DNA of 64,000 bases from Candidatus Eiseniibacteriota bacterium (GTDB taxonomy: Bacteria; Orphanbacterota; Orphanbacteria; Orphanbacterales; Orphanbacteraceae): the NCBI GenBank assembly GCA_029262235.1, contig JAJCZU010000004.1, positions 744,001 to 808,000 on the forward strand. Reading direction: 5' to 3'. Of this stretch, positions 44,258 to 52,262 are shown one piece after another. The translations under genes and the position numbers were made by a program. The notes under the pieces were generated by a model, which saw only the letters and a list, made by a program, of their open reading frames with translations, was not told the DNA's origin and searched no databases. Position 1 is the stretch's first letter. Each line of letters begins with the position of its first letter.

Positions 44258-44932
44258 ATGAAGGCTGCTCTTGCCCTCTACTGTCGCGAGCCGAAACCGG
44301 GTCATGTGAAAACGAGACTGGGAATCGACATCGGCGATGAAAGCGCCAGCGACTTCTACGAACGGTGCCTGGGACTGCTCCGGGATGAAGTCGACGCGGT
44401 CCTCGACCTCTACGATCTGATCATCTGTCCGAGCCACGGATACGAGGGGGCCTGGGCCCGCAAGTTCTTCGGCCGCAAGGAGACGCTCGTTCTGCCACAG
44501 GTCGACGGCAATCTCGGCACGAAGCTCAGCCAGAGCCTTTCGGATATTCGCACGGCCGGCTACAGCCCGGTGGTGTTCATCGGATCGGACGCGCCCTCGC
44601 TGCCTGTGCAGTTCCTGCGGGACGTGCACGAGCTCGCGCAGCGGCACGATGTCGTGCTCGGTCCGACGGACGACGGCGGGGTATGGACGATGGCCGTCTC
44701 CGGACAGGCGCCGAGCCTGCGTGAGATTCCATGGAGCACCGAATTCGTGTTCGAGCGCCTGATGGCGGAGTCGCGCCAGGCGGGGATCTCGGTCGGCATC
44801 GCGCGCACCTGGTACGACGTCGATGACAAGCGGGGCCTTCGCCGCGCCGCCGTCGACCTCGACGCGAGCGAATCCACACAGCGACAGGAACTCGCCCACT
44901 GGATCCAGGGCATCATCAAAGGCGTGGCCTGA
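44258..44932 (+). CDS. TIGR04282 (DUF2064) arsenosugar-type glycosyltransferase
   Basis: A 224-residue GT-A-like protein. CREPKPGHVKTRLG near the N-terminus binds the nucleotide, VVFIGSDAPSLPVQFL near 105 holds the Asp, and VVLGPTDDGGVWTMAVSG near 130 is the DUF2064 signature. This family pairs with TIGR04283 proteins in putative arsenosugar biosynthesis and also occurs without arsenic genes. Here the partner lies two genes downstream with a VTT-domain protein between. No ArsM or ArsS is present, so the arsenic link is weak. ATG 44258 has a strong AAGGAGG site. Confidence 0.85.
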   Translation: MKAALALYCREPKPGHVKTRLGIDIGDESASDFYERCLGLLRDEVDAVLDLYDLIICPSHGYEGAWARKFFGRKETLVLPQVDGNLGTKLSQSLSDIRTAGYSPVVFIGSDAPSLPVQFLRDVHELAQRHDVVLGPTDDGGVWTMAVSGQAPSLREIPWSTEFVFERLMAESRQAGISVGIARTWYDVDDKRGLRRAAVDLDASESTQRQELAHWIQGIIKGVA

Positions 44933-44954
44933 GCCGTTTGCTCCCCCTATCCCC

Positions 44955-45812
44955 ATGAAAAAACGTTACGTCCTCCCGATTCCGATCTTGATTCTGCTCG
45001 CCGTGATCGCGGGATTTACTCTCGGCACTCTCGATCAAACCCTGGCTGACTGGGCCGCGCGCCTTCTGACGTACGTGCGCGGGCTCGGCGCGTGGGGTCC
45101 GGTTGTCATCGTCGTCACGATGATGGTCGTCTGCGTGACTTCGCTCCCGGGCGCCCCGCTCACACTGGGTTGCGGCTTTCTGTTCGGCGTATGGAAGGGG
45201 ACGCTGATCGCGACGGCCGGCGCGACCCTCGGCGCGAGCGCCGCGTATGTTCTCGGCCGCACGTTCGCGCGGAACTGGGTGAAGCGAAGCATCAGCAGAA
45301 GGGCGCGTTTCGCCCGCCTCGACCGGGCCACGCAGCATCACGGGTTCATGATCGTGCTGCTCTCGCGCCTCTCGCCGCTCTTTCCGTTCAACCTGCTGAA
45401 CTATGCGTTTTCGGTGACCGCGGTGAAGTTCCGCGATTACTTTTTCGCTACGATGATCGGTGTGATCCCGGCGTGCTTCGTGTGGGTTTACATGGGCACG
45501 TTCATGAAGACGATCGCGGAAGTGGCGACAGGCAAGGTCGACCCTTCGACAGTGAAGCCGTGGGTTCTCGTGCTGAGTCTCGTGATCACGCTCATCGCGA
45601 TGGTGGTTCTGGCGTACGTTGCGAAGAAGATGCTCGCGCGCGCGCTGGCGGAGGAAGTCACGCCGGAGGAAGCGGCCGCCATGGCCGAAGCGCTCGAAGG
45701 TACGAGCGCGCGTCACGCGAGTTCGCTGAGCGCGGAAGAGCTCGGCGAGGACCTCATCGAGTCGTCGAAGCGGATCGATCCTGTCGATCCCGCGCATCCC
45801 GACGGGTCTTGA
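44955..45812 (+). CDS. TVP38/TMEM64 (VTT/DedA-type) membrane protein
   Basis: A 285-residue protein with about five to six membrane segments. The VTT core is clear: SLPGAPLTLGCGFLFGVWKGTLIATAGATLGASAAYVLGRTFAR, then FMIVLLSRLSPLFPFNLLNYAFSVTAVKFRDYFFATMIGVIPACFVWVYMG, including the conserved Arg and Pro of the re-entrant loops. An 80-residue acidic cytoplasmic tail follows. VTT proteins scramble phospholipids or undecaprenyl phosphate. It sits between TIGR04282 and TIGR04283 genes, a common arrangement, and could supply lipid carrier for them. ATG 44955 begins 22 bases after the preceding stop. Confidence 0.88.
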   Translation: MKKRYVLPIPILILLAVIAGFTLGTLDQTLADWAARLLTYVRGLGAWGPVVIVVTMMVVCVTSLPGAPLTLGCGFLFGVWKGTLIATAGATLGASAAYVLGRTFARNWVKRSISRRARFARLDRATQHHGFMIVLLSRLSPLFPFNLLNYAFSVTAVKFRDYFFATMIGVIPACFVWVYMGTFMKTIAEVATGKVDPSTVKPWVLVLSLVITLIAMVVLAYVAKKMLARALAEEVTPEEAAAMAEALEGTSARHASSLSAEELGEDLIESSKRIDPVDPAHPDGS

Positions 45813-45827
45813 GCGACGGGAAGAGCC

Positions 45828-46547
45828 GTGAAGGAATCCGCATCAGCCGCCGCTGCCCGCTCCCCGCGGCCCGCACGCGACCCTTACGTTTCGATCGTGA
45901 TCCCCGTATTCAATGATTCCATGGAACTGGCCCGTCAACTGACCGATCTCCGCGCACACTTCGGCAATGTCGAGATCATCGTGTCGGACGGCGCGAGCTG
46001 GGACGATCCCGGTGCTGTGGCGGCCGGGTTCGACACGCGGTTCGTCGAGTCCGAGCCCGGACGCGGACCGCAGATGAACGCCGGCGCCGCGGCCGCGAAC
46101 GGCGACGTGCTCTGGTTTCTGCACGCCGACAGCGTGGTCGACCCCGGCAGCATCGGCGCGATCGAGCGTGCGCTCTCGGACCCGGACGTGATCGGCGGGG
46201 CGTTTCGCTTCTCGCTGGCGAAAAACACATGGTACAAACCGATGCTTGACGCCTGCGTCGCGTGGCGAACGAACACCCTGCGGCAGGCGTACGGCGATCA
46301 GGGCATCTTCGTGCGCGCCGAAGTGTTCCGTCTGCTCGGCGGCTATCCCCCGATCGTGAGCATGGAGGATCTCGTATTCTACCGCCGCCTGCGTGAAACG
46401 GGACCGCTCGCGGCGCTCGACATCCCGATCGGCGTCAATCCGAGGCGCTGGGAGAGCGACGGTTTTCTGCGCACCACCGCGCGCAATCTGATCGCCTGGT
46501 TCTGGTGGGATCTGCGCGGGAAGGGACGTGCGCGCGGCGGGGCATGA
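45828..46547 (+). CDS. TIGR04283-type GT2 glycosyltransferase
   Basis: A 239-residue GT-A enzyme. VSIVIPVFNDSMELARQL opens the domain, FLHADSVVDPGSI near 98 supplies the DxD-like metal site (HAD), and GGAFRFSL, YGDQGIFVRAEVFRLLGGYP and MEDLVFYRRLR follow in family order. Members appear in predicted arsenosugar pathways with TIGR04282 proteins. The start is GTG 45828 with GGGAAG upstream; it lies 15 bases after the VTT gene. The protein has no membrane segment but ends with a basic aromatic helix that may contact the membrane. Confidence 0.85.
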   Translation: MKESASAAAARSPRPARDPYVSIVIPVFNDSMELARQLTDLRAHFGNVEIIVSDGASWDDPGAVAAGFDTRFVESEPGRGPQMNAGAAAANGDVLWFLHADSVVDPGSIGAIERALSDPDVIGGAFRFSLAKNTWYKPMLDACVAWRTNTLRQAYGDQGIFVRAEVFRLLGGYPPIVSMEDLVFYRRLRETGPLAALDIPIGVNPRRWESDGFLRTTARNLIAWFWWDLRGKGRARGGA

Positions 46548-46561
46548 AGTCGGCTCGTCTA

Positions 46562-46580
46562 CCTGTGATAAAATCACAGG
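46562..46580. promoter_or_regulatory. Perfect inverted repeat, candidate operator
   Basis: CCTGTGAT-AAA-ATCACAGG is a perfect 8-bp dyad. It resembles a CRP/FNR-type site (TGTGA/TCACA) but with five instead of six bases between half-sites. It lies 22 bases before the start of the small winged-helix-like gene and 14 bases after the TIGR04283 stop. Confidence 0.5.
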
Positions 46581-46602
46581 CGATGAGCCTGGAGGATTCG
46601 GG

Positions 46603-46872
46603 ATGGAATTCGACCCCGTAGAAGCATTGATTCTCGACCTGCTCGAGTGGATCGGCCCGCACCCCCGCGCCTACACGGAGGTCATGGACGCCTGGCGGAC
46701 GTCGTGCCCGCGTCTCCCTGTCTGGGAGGAGGCGAACGAGCGCGGTTTCATCGGCAGCGGTACGGGAGGGAGCACGGAGGGAAGCGCCGGGGGGGCTGAA
46801 ACGGGCGAATTCGTCACCGTAACGAGCCGGGGGGCCGCGTTCCTGGCAGAGCACCGCAGAGCCTTCAGTTAA
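46603..46872 (+). CDS. Small winged-helix-like protein
   Basis: An 89-residue protein. Its first half (FDPVEALILDLLEWIGPHPRAYTEVMDAWRTSCPRLPVWEEANERGFI) has the helix-turn-helix spacing of short winged-helix proteins, and the last part (EFVTVTSRGAAFLAEHR) matches the wing and final helix. A Gly/Ser/Thr/Glu spacer replaces the usual loop. Comparable short proteins are common and uncharacterised. ATG 46603 has GGAGGA six bases upstream, with a palindromic operator candidate just above it. No function assigned. Confidence 0.65.
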   Translation: MEFDPVEALILDLLEWIGPHPRAYTEVMDAWRTSCPRLPVWEEANERGFIGSGTGGSTEGSAGGAETGEFVTVTSRGAAFLAEHRRAFS

Positions 46873-46900
46873 AATTGTCGGTATTATTAAATTAAAAATA

Positions 46901-46929
46901 TTGACAAAATCAAATAAACGGCTTACTGT
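46901..46929 (+). promoter_or_regulatory. Consensus promoter giving a leaderless transcript
   Basis: TTGACA (46901-46906, perfect -35) and TACTGT (46924-46929) are 17 bases apart. The ATG of the regulator begins at 46936, seven bases beyond the -10 box, so transcription should begin at the start codon itself. The surrounding ~60 bases are strikingly AT-rich for this genome. Confidence 0.7.
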
Positions 46930-46935
46930 TCGTGC

Positions 46936-47538
46936 ATGGAAACGAACACGAAGGCCATGCAAGGCACCCACCGAGTCACCGACGACGCGCAGCGGAAAGC
47001 GCTGACGTCGCCCATCCGGCTCGAAATCATCGGTCATTTTACGGGGCCCGAGCCTCTCTCGGTCGCCGAGATCGGGGCGCGCATGGGGCGCCCGCCGACC
47101 GCCATCTACTATCACATCCATCAACTCGAAGAAGTCGGCCTGCTGATACGTACCGGGAGCCGCGGGAGCGGCAAGAAGGCCGAAGTTCTCTACCGCCCGA
47201 TCGCCGACTATCTGGACCTTACTCCGGATCGCGGCAATCGAGAGCATGACGCCGACACGCTCGCGACGCTCAAGGCGGCGCATCGCATGGCGGCGCGCGA
47301 CATGGAAGCGGCCCTGCAGAACCAGACCGGATGCTACGACGGTGCACGCCGCAATTTCATCGCGTCCAGAATGCACGCGCGCCTGTCGCCGGAATCACTC
47401 GCCGCGGCGAACGAGCACATCGACGCCCTTTTCGAAATCTTCATGCAGGAATCATCCGCGGACGATAGCGCCGACGGCGACTTCTGTTCGTTCACGATCA
47501 CACTCTTGCCTCTTCGAGGCCGTCAGGGAAGCGAGTAG
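46936..47538 (+). CDS. ArsR-type winged-helix transcriptional regulator
   Basis: A 200-residue DNA-binding protein. ALTSPIRLEIIGHFTGPEPLSVAEIGARMGRPPTAIYYHIHQLEEVGLLIRTG is a textbook ArsR/HTH_20 winged helix (residues ~23-75). The C-terminal 110 residues are helical and probably form a dimerisation and sensing domain (TLATLKAAHRMAARDMEAAL, NEHIDALFEIFMQE). No metal-binding Cys motif is obvious. The ATG at 46936 has no Shine-Dalgarno and lies at the predicted transcription start. The following CPBP gene starts two bases after the stop, so the regulator probably controls this operon. Confidence 0.85.
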   Translation: METNTKAMQGTHRVTDDAQRKALTSPIRLEIIGHFTGPEPLSVAEIGARMGRPPTAIYYHIHQLEEVGLLIRTGSRGSGKKAEVLYRPIADYLDLTPDRGNREHDADTLATLKAAHRMAARDMEAALQNQTGCYDGARRNFIASRMHARLSPESLAAANEHIDALFEIFMQESSADDSADGDFCSFTITLLPLRGRQGSE

Positions 47539-47540
47539 CC

Positions 47541-48296
47541 ATGCCTTCGTTGCTTGATCAGCTCTTCGTTCTGTTTCTCGTTCTGCTGTTCCCGCTCTAC
47601 AACTGGAACGAGGCGCGCAAAGTGAGGCGCGATATCGCCGGCGGGCTGGATCCGGCTTCGTTCGACACTGCAGGCGATTACAAAAAGGGAATCGCGATTC
47701 TCTGGGCGCTTGGAATCGCGGGCGTGGCATTCTGGCTCATGCAGTCGAGGAGCTGGGATGCGCTCGGAATGGGTGGCGGATCGGACAGCGCGCTCCGGTG
47801 GGCGGGCGGAATCGCCGTGGCGGTTGCCGGTCTCGCGCTCACGTATCTGCAGGCCGCCCAGGTCGGGAAGAGCGACGATGCGCGGAAGCAGCTCCACGAT
47901 CAGATCGGCGATCTCATGTACTTCCTTCCGAAGACGCAGAAGGAATTCTACTGGTTCAAATGGCTCTCGCTGTCCGCGGGTATCTGCGAGGAAATTCTGT
48001 ATCGCGGCTTTCTGATGTGGTTCATCGGCAGTTATTTCGGCGTTCTCCCCGCGATCTTGCTGAGCTCCGTCGCCTTCGGAATCGCCCATTCCTATCAGGG
48101 GTTCGGGAACGCGGCCCAGACCGCGATTATCGGTCTCTGGATGGCGATTCTGTTCTGGCTGACCGGCTCGATCTGGGTTCCGATGATCGCCCACTTCCTG
48201 GTCGATGTGATCGGTGGGCGCATGATCTACGGAGTTCTGGCGCGGGATGCGCGCGGGTCCGGCGGGACGCGGATGGCTTCGCCGGGCAGCGCATGA
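47541..48296 (+). CDS. CPBP-family intramembrane metalloprotease
   Basis: A 251-residue membrane protein with about seven hydrophobic segments. The Abi/CPBP active site is intact: EEILYRGF near residue 149, FGIAHSY near 179 and HFLVDVIGG near 217, giving the glutamates, Arg and histidines expected of Rce1-like glutamate proteases. Substrates are unknown; family members process prenylated proteins, bacteriocin-related peptides or regulators. It is translated just behind an ArsR-type regulator and overlaps a degenerate paralogue by 4 bp. Confidence 0.88.
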   Translation: MPSLLDQLFVLFLVLLFPLYNWNEARKVRRDIAGGLDPASFDTAGDYKKGIAILWALGIAGVAFWLMQSRSWDALGMGGGSDSALRWAGGIAVAVAGLALTYLQAAQVGKSDDARKQLHDQIGDLMYFLPKTQKEFYWFKWLSLSAGICEEILYRGFLMWFIGSYFGVLPAILLSSVAFGIAHSYQGFGNAAQTAIIGLWMAILFWLTGSIWVPMIAHFLVDVIGGRMIYGVLARDARGSGGTRMASPGSA

Positions 48297-49189
48297 TGCT
48301 CGGGGCACCGAACACCACGCTTCGCGTCTGGCCGTTCCGCAGAACGCGCGCGATTCTCTGGCGCACGATCTCGTTCTTCGTGCTCTTCGGCGTGCTGGGC
48401 GCGGTTGTCATCGTACCCGTGGCTTCGAAACTGGAAGACTGGAAAGCTTCATCGAGCGCGGCCGCTCATCTCTATCCTGACTTTGCCGGTCTTCTCGCGA
48501 TTCTCGCGGCGACCTGGATCATGACGCGGTTCGTCGACCATCGCCCCTTCCGCACGGTCGGCTTCGCTCCGGGCACGGTCGTGCGCGACATCGCGCTCGG
48601 TCTCGCGCTCGGCGCGCTCTGGCTCACGCTCTCCGTCGGCATTGCATGGGCGTGCGGCTGGGCAACGTGGCAGGGGCGCGTGAGCATGACGGGGGGGGAG
48701 CTGCTCGAAGCGGGCGGCGCGATCTTCTTCAACGTGCTCACCCAGCAGCTGCTGCTATGCGGCTACATCTTCCAGACGATTCGCAGTCGAACGAATTTCG
48801 CGCTGGCCCTGCTTCTGTCGGCCGCTCTCTTTTCGGTTTTTCACGCCGGCGCGTTCGAAGGCGCCCTGCTTCCTGCCGTGAACGTATTCGCAGTCGGCGT
48901 CCTGTTCTGCGCCGCGTTCCAGGTCACGGGAAACCTGTGGCTGCCCGCCTCACTGCACTTCGCCTGGAACTTTCTGCTCGGTCCCGTATTCGGACTGACG
49001 GTAAGCGGAAGCGACAGCCTGGGACTCGGCTGGACCGCATTCGCGATCGAGGGCCCGGCGCTCTTTACCGGGGGTGCGTTCGGGCTCGAGGGCGGCCTTG
49101 TCGTGACCTTGACGACCGGTGCCCTCGCGGTCGCACTGCTGCTCATGCTCCACCGCGCCCGCGGGCGCATCCTGCCGGCTCCGGCGTAG
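48293..49189 (+). CDS. Degenerate CPBP-family membrane protein (active-site Glu pair replaced)
   Basis: A 298-residue polytopic protein aligned in layout with its upstream neighbour. The first motif reads TQQLLLCGYIF near residue 149, where the active family has EE and a later Arg. The second (FSVFHAGAF near 180) and third (HFAWNFLLG near 221) motifs keep their His residues. Loss of both Glu and the Arg suggests it is catalytically dead and may act as a partner or scaffold for the active protease. ATG 48293 overlaps the previous stop (ATGA); a second ATG at 48296 is equally possible. Confidence 0.78.
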   Translation: MMLGAPNTTLRVWPFRRTRAILWRTISFFVLFGVLGAVVIVPVASKLEDWKASSSAAAHLYPDFAGLLAILAATWIMTRFVDHRPFRTVGFAPGTVVRDIALGLALGALWLTLSVGIAWACGWATWQGRVSMTGGELLEAGGAIFFNVLTQQLLLCGYIFQTIRSRTNFALALLLSAALFSVFHAGAFEGALLPAVNVFAVGVLFCAAFQVTGNLWLPASLHFAWNFLLGPVFGLTVSGSDSLGLGWTAFAIEGPALFTGGAFGLEGGLVVTLTTGALAVALLLMLHRARGRILPAPA

Positions 49190-49347
49190 AGCAGGAACGC
49201 GCGGGACCACTTTCTCACGACTCCAATGAAACAGTTCGACTAGACTGGGTGGAAGACTGCCGCCGCCGACTCACCGCGCCTCGCAATCGCGGTGCTTCGC
49301 GCGCGCAATCTCGAATCGAATGACCGACATCAAAAGGAGAAACAGAA

Positions 49348-50295
49348 ATGTCCAAAAAAATCATTGCCGTTGTGGGCGCGACCGGAGCGCAGGGCGGCGG
49401 GCTCGTACGTGCGATCTTGAGCGACGCTGGCGGCGGGTTCGCTGTGCGCGCCCTGACGCGTGACGCCAATTCGGACAAGGCGAAGGCTCTCGCAAAATCG
49501 GGGGCGGAAGTCGTTGCGGCCGACCTCGACGACCAGGCGAGCCTCGAGGGCGCGCTCGATGGCGCGTACGGCGCCTACTTCGTGACCGCGTTCTGGGAGC
49601 ACTTCTCGCCCGAAAAGGAGAAGGCCCAGGTTCGCAACATGGCCGCCGCGGCGAAGGGAGCGGGGGTCAAACACGTCATCTGGTCGACGCTCGAAGATAC
49701 GCGCCAGTGGGTTCCGCTTTCGGACGACAGAATGCCGACGCTCATGGAGCATTACAAAGTGCCTCACTTCGATGCCAAAGGGGAGTCGAACAAGGTATTC
49801 ACGGAGCTCGGCGTGCCGACGACGTTTCTGTTCACGTCGTTCTACTGGGACAACCTGATTCATTTCGGCATGGGGCCGAAGAAGGGCCCGGACGGCAAGC
49901 TCGCGTTCACGCTGCCGATGGCCGACAAGAAGCTGCCCGGGATGGCGGCGGAAGACATCGGAAAGTGCGCGTACGGTATCTTCAAGAAGGGGAACGATTT
50001 TATCGGGAAGAGCGTGGGGATTGCGGGAGAGCATCTGACAGGGACCCAGATGGCCGACGCGCTCTCGCAGGCGCTCGGCGAAGGAGTGAAATACAACGCC
50101 GTAACCCCGGAAATGTATCGGGGCTTCGGGTTTCCCGGCGCCGACGACCTCGGCAACATGTTCCAGGTCAAGTGCGATTTCGAAAAGGAGTTCTGCGGCG
50201 CGCGCAGCGTCGAGGTCTCGCGAAACCTGAACCCCGAGCTGCAGACGTTCGCCACGTGGCTCGATCGGAACAAAGCCGCGATCCTCGTCGATTAA
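49348..50295 (+). CDS. NmrA-like NAD(P)-binding protein
   Basis: A 315-residue SDR-like protein. GATGAQGGGLVRAIL at ~10-24 is the NmrA form of the NAD(P) motif. VRALTRDANSDKAKAL, VVAADLDDQASLEGALDGAYGAYFVT and VKHVIWSTLED follow in order, and there is no active-site Tyr-x3-Lys, as in NmrA/HSCARG proteins. These act as redox sensors or as reductases of unknown substrate. AAAGGAG is nine bases before ATG 49348. A terminator lies 73 bases downstream, so it is probably monocistronic. The 158-bp gap before it holds no recognisable element. Confidence 0.88.
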   Translation: MSKKIIAVVGATGAQGGGLVRAILSDAGGGFAVRALTRDANSDKAKALAKSGAEVVAADLDDQASLEGALDGAYGAYFVTAFWEHFSPEKEKAQVRNMAAAAKGAGVKHVIWSTLEDTRQWVPLSDDRMPTLMEHYKVPHFDAKGESNKVFTELGVPTTFLFTSFYWDNLIHFGMGPKKGPDGKLAFTLPMADKKLPGMAAEDIGKCAYGIFKKGNDFIGKSVGIAGEHLTGTQMADALSQALGEGVKYNAVTPEMYRGFGFPGADDLGNMFQVKCDFEKEFCGARSVEVSRNLNPELQTFATWLDRNKAAILVD

Positions 50296-50367
50296 ACATG
50301 GCCGGCCGCTTTTTCGTATCGAGCTTGACGCGCTGCGCGGTACTGCTGCAGTACCTGCGCTCCAGAT

Positions 50368-50392
50368 GAGGGGGAGCGGCCCCCCCTCTTTT
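50368..50392 (+). terminator. Intrinsic terminator after the NmrA-like gene
   Basis: GAGGGGG (50368-50374) pairs with CCCCCTC (50382-50388) across a short loop and is followed by TTTT. A second small palindrome, GGTACTG-CTG-CAGTACC, lies just upstream. Confidence 0.7.
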
Positions 50393-50394
50393 CC

Positions 50395-50423
50395 TTTACA
50401 GTTCGAGTGAAAACTGCTATCCT
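50395..50423 (+). promoter_or_regulatory. Putative promoter of the WGEVKSMFR-tailed secreted protein
   Basis: TTTACA (50395-50400) and TATCCT (50418-50423) are 17 bases apart, immediately after the terminator of the upstream gene. The transcript would have a leader of about 130 bases before ATG 50560. Confidence 0.5.
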
Positions 50424-50559
50424 GCCGATCGTTCCAGCCATTTCTCATACTCGCTGTTTTGATCCCGTCTTTCACGTTTCCCCCGAAGCCCTGTGGCGTC
50501 GGTGAAAGGCATCTATGCTGCGATTTTCAAACCTCACTGCAATGAAAGGAGCTCCCCTC

Positions 50560-51666
50560 ATGAAGCGAATGCTTACTGTGTTCGTCGTGCTCTGTATTAC
50601 GGCCGCGAATGCCGGGGCGACCATGCCGCTCGGCACGGAGTCGGCCATGGATATCGACGCGATTCAGGCGGCCAAGGACGCCAACATGCTTCACAACCCG
50701 TACACCCCCGGTGCGCCGGCAGGTGGTGAAGACGTCGGCACTGCAACCGTGATTCCGGGCCTCCCGTACGTCGACGTCGGCAACACATGCGCGGCAGTCA
50801 ACGATTATGTCGAGGCGTGTCCGTTCATCAATGACGGCGCCGGCGACCTCGTGTACGCCTACACGCCGGGCGCGAACGGCGCGATTACGATCGGGACGTG
50901 CAATTCGTTCTACGACACGCGAGTCTACGTGTACGAGAACGCGGTCACACCCGGATTTCCTTATGCCTGCAACGACGATGGCTGCAGCGGCCCCAATTTC
51001 CCGTTCGCCTGGCTTTCGTTCATCGAGAACATGCCGGTCACGGCCGGAAACACGTACTACATCGTGGTCGACGGCTACAGTACCGAATGCGGCGACTATG
51101 AGCTGACGGTTGACGAATACGTTCCGCCGGCGCCTTGCGAGCCCTGTCCCGCCAACGCGATTATCGAGGGCGAACCGGATTGCGCTGATGGCTACGCGGA
51201 CGACTACAACGCAGGCTGCAACTTCCCGGCAGGCAGCTCCGAGAGCTGGACGGCGCTGCCCTGCGGCGACCGGATCGATGTCTGTGGGAAGACGGGGAAC
51301 GGCTACATCACCGACGGGTTCTTCAACCGCGACACGGACTGGTACCGCATTACGCTGACAGTGGCGCAGGATCTGCACATCTGTTTCTGCGCGGACTTTG
51401 CCGGTGCGGTCGGCGTGCTGGACGCCATCTGCCCGCCGATCGGAACGTACTGCTTCGAGAACAACGTGGCCGGCACGGAAATCTGCTGCGATGTTTCTCT
51501 CGGACCGGGTGACTACTATATTTTCGCTTCGACCGCCGGCTTCGGCGATCTCGGCGACCTCGTTCCCTGCGGCAGTGAATACACGCTGTCGATCACGGGG
51601 CACGACTGCCCGACCACCGCGACCGAGGACGCGTCATGGGGCGAAGTCAAATCGATGTTCCGCTAG
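50560..51666 (+). CDS. Secreted Cys-rich protein with putative C-terminal sorting tail
   Basis: A 368-residue exported protein (signal RMLTVFVVLCITAANAGA). The mature part has two similar beta-sandwich domains of PPC type (NDGAGDLVYAYTPGANGAITIGTCNSFYDTRVYVYENA; DWYRITLTVAQDLHICFCADFAG) with many paired cysteines, ending DYELTV and EYTLSITG. The last residues, ATEDASWGEVKSMFR, follow a flexible stretch and look like a conserved aromatic-basic tail that I associate with exported proteins of Eisenbacteria-like genomes. The in-frame start at 50515 is rejected because AAAGGAG lies nine bases before ATG 50560. Terminator downstream. Confidence 0.8.
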   Translation: MKRMLTVFVVLCITAANAGATMPLGTESAMDIDAIQAAKDANMLHNPYTPGAPAGGEDVGTATVIPGLPYVDVGNTCAAVNDYVEACPFINDGAGDLVYAYTPGANGAITIGTCNSFYDTRVYVYENAVTPGFPYACNDDGCSGPNFPFAWLSFIENMPVTAGNTYYIVVDGYSTECGDYELTVDEYVPPAPCEPCPANAIIEGEPDCADGYADDYNAGCNFPAGSSESWTALPCGDRIDVCGKTGNGYITDGFFNRDTDWYRITLTVAQDLHICFCADFAGAVGVLDAICPPIGTYCFENNVAGTEICCDVSLGPGDYYIFASTAGFGDLGDLVPCGSEYTLSITGHDCPTTATEDASWGEVKSMFR

Positions 51667-51710
51667 AGTAGATACGCTGGGGAAGCGAACTCAGGGTAGA
51701 ACACAGAAAA

Positions 51711-51743
51711 GAAGGCGGGCCCTTTGCAGGGTTCGCCTTCTTT
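51711..51743 (+). terminator. Intrinsic terminator
   Basis: Stem 51711-51723 with 51728-51740 (13 pairs, two G-U), TTGC loop, then TTT. Its stem is almost the same sequence as that of the terminator at 52263-52290. Confidence 0.75.
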
Positions 51744-51852
51744 CGTTTGCAGTCAGAATCCGGTGCTGCTACGACTCATAAGGAGCCTCATGTGCTTCGC
51801 CCGGGCGTATTGCGCCGTGCAGGGGTGAAAAGCAAACGGGAGGTACGAAACG

Positions 51853-52251
51853 ATGGTTATTGGGAAAGAGCTTCGCATCGGCGCTTCAATAAAGGCGCTG
51901 ATGATTCTGACACTGATGACGACTCTCGGCTGCGGAACGACGTCTCTCCGGGGCTCGTGGGTCCGGATCGACGACGAGGCGCCGCAGGGACAGACGGTCA
52001 AGATTCTCACGGAGGAACGTTTCGCGTTCGGGCTTCATGCCAGGAACGAGATTATCGCGGGCGGGGGACGCTACGTTCTCGATGGCGACTCCTACACGGA
52101 GACGATCGAGTATCACTGGATGCCGAGCCTCGTGGGGAAAACCGTCGTGTTCGATTGCGATCTGGACGGCGACATCTGGCACCATACCGGCAAGATCAAA
52201 ACCGGCGGCGGCGTGCTCGTGATCGACGAAGTGTGGGAGCGGATCGAGTAG
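51853..52251 (+). CDS. Small lipocalin-like lipoprotein
   Basis: A 132-residue lipoprotein with lipobox LMTTLGC (Cys near 27). The mature domain is a small beta barrel (GSWVRIDDEAPQGQTVKILTEERFAFGL, GRYVLDGDSYTETIEYHWMPSLVGKTVVFDCDLDGDIWHHTGKI, VIDEVWERI) that resembles DUF4488/DUF4440-neighbour families of small lipocalin-like proteins. Function unknown. The start ATG 51853 has GGAGG about eleven bases upstream. It lies between two nearly identical terminators, so it is a single-gene unit. Confidence 0.75.
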   Translation: MVIGKELRIGASIKALMILTLMTTLGCGTTSLRGSWVRIDDEAPQGQTVKILTEERFAFGLHARNEIIAGGGRYVLDGDSYTETIEYHWMPSLVGKTVVFDCDLDGDIWHHTGKIKTGGGVLVIDEVWERIE

Positions 52252-52262
52252 CGCAAAAAAAA

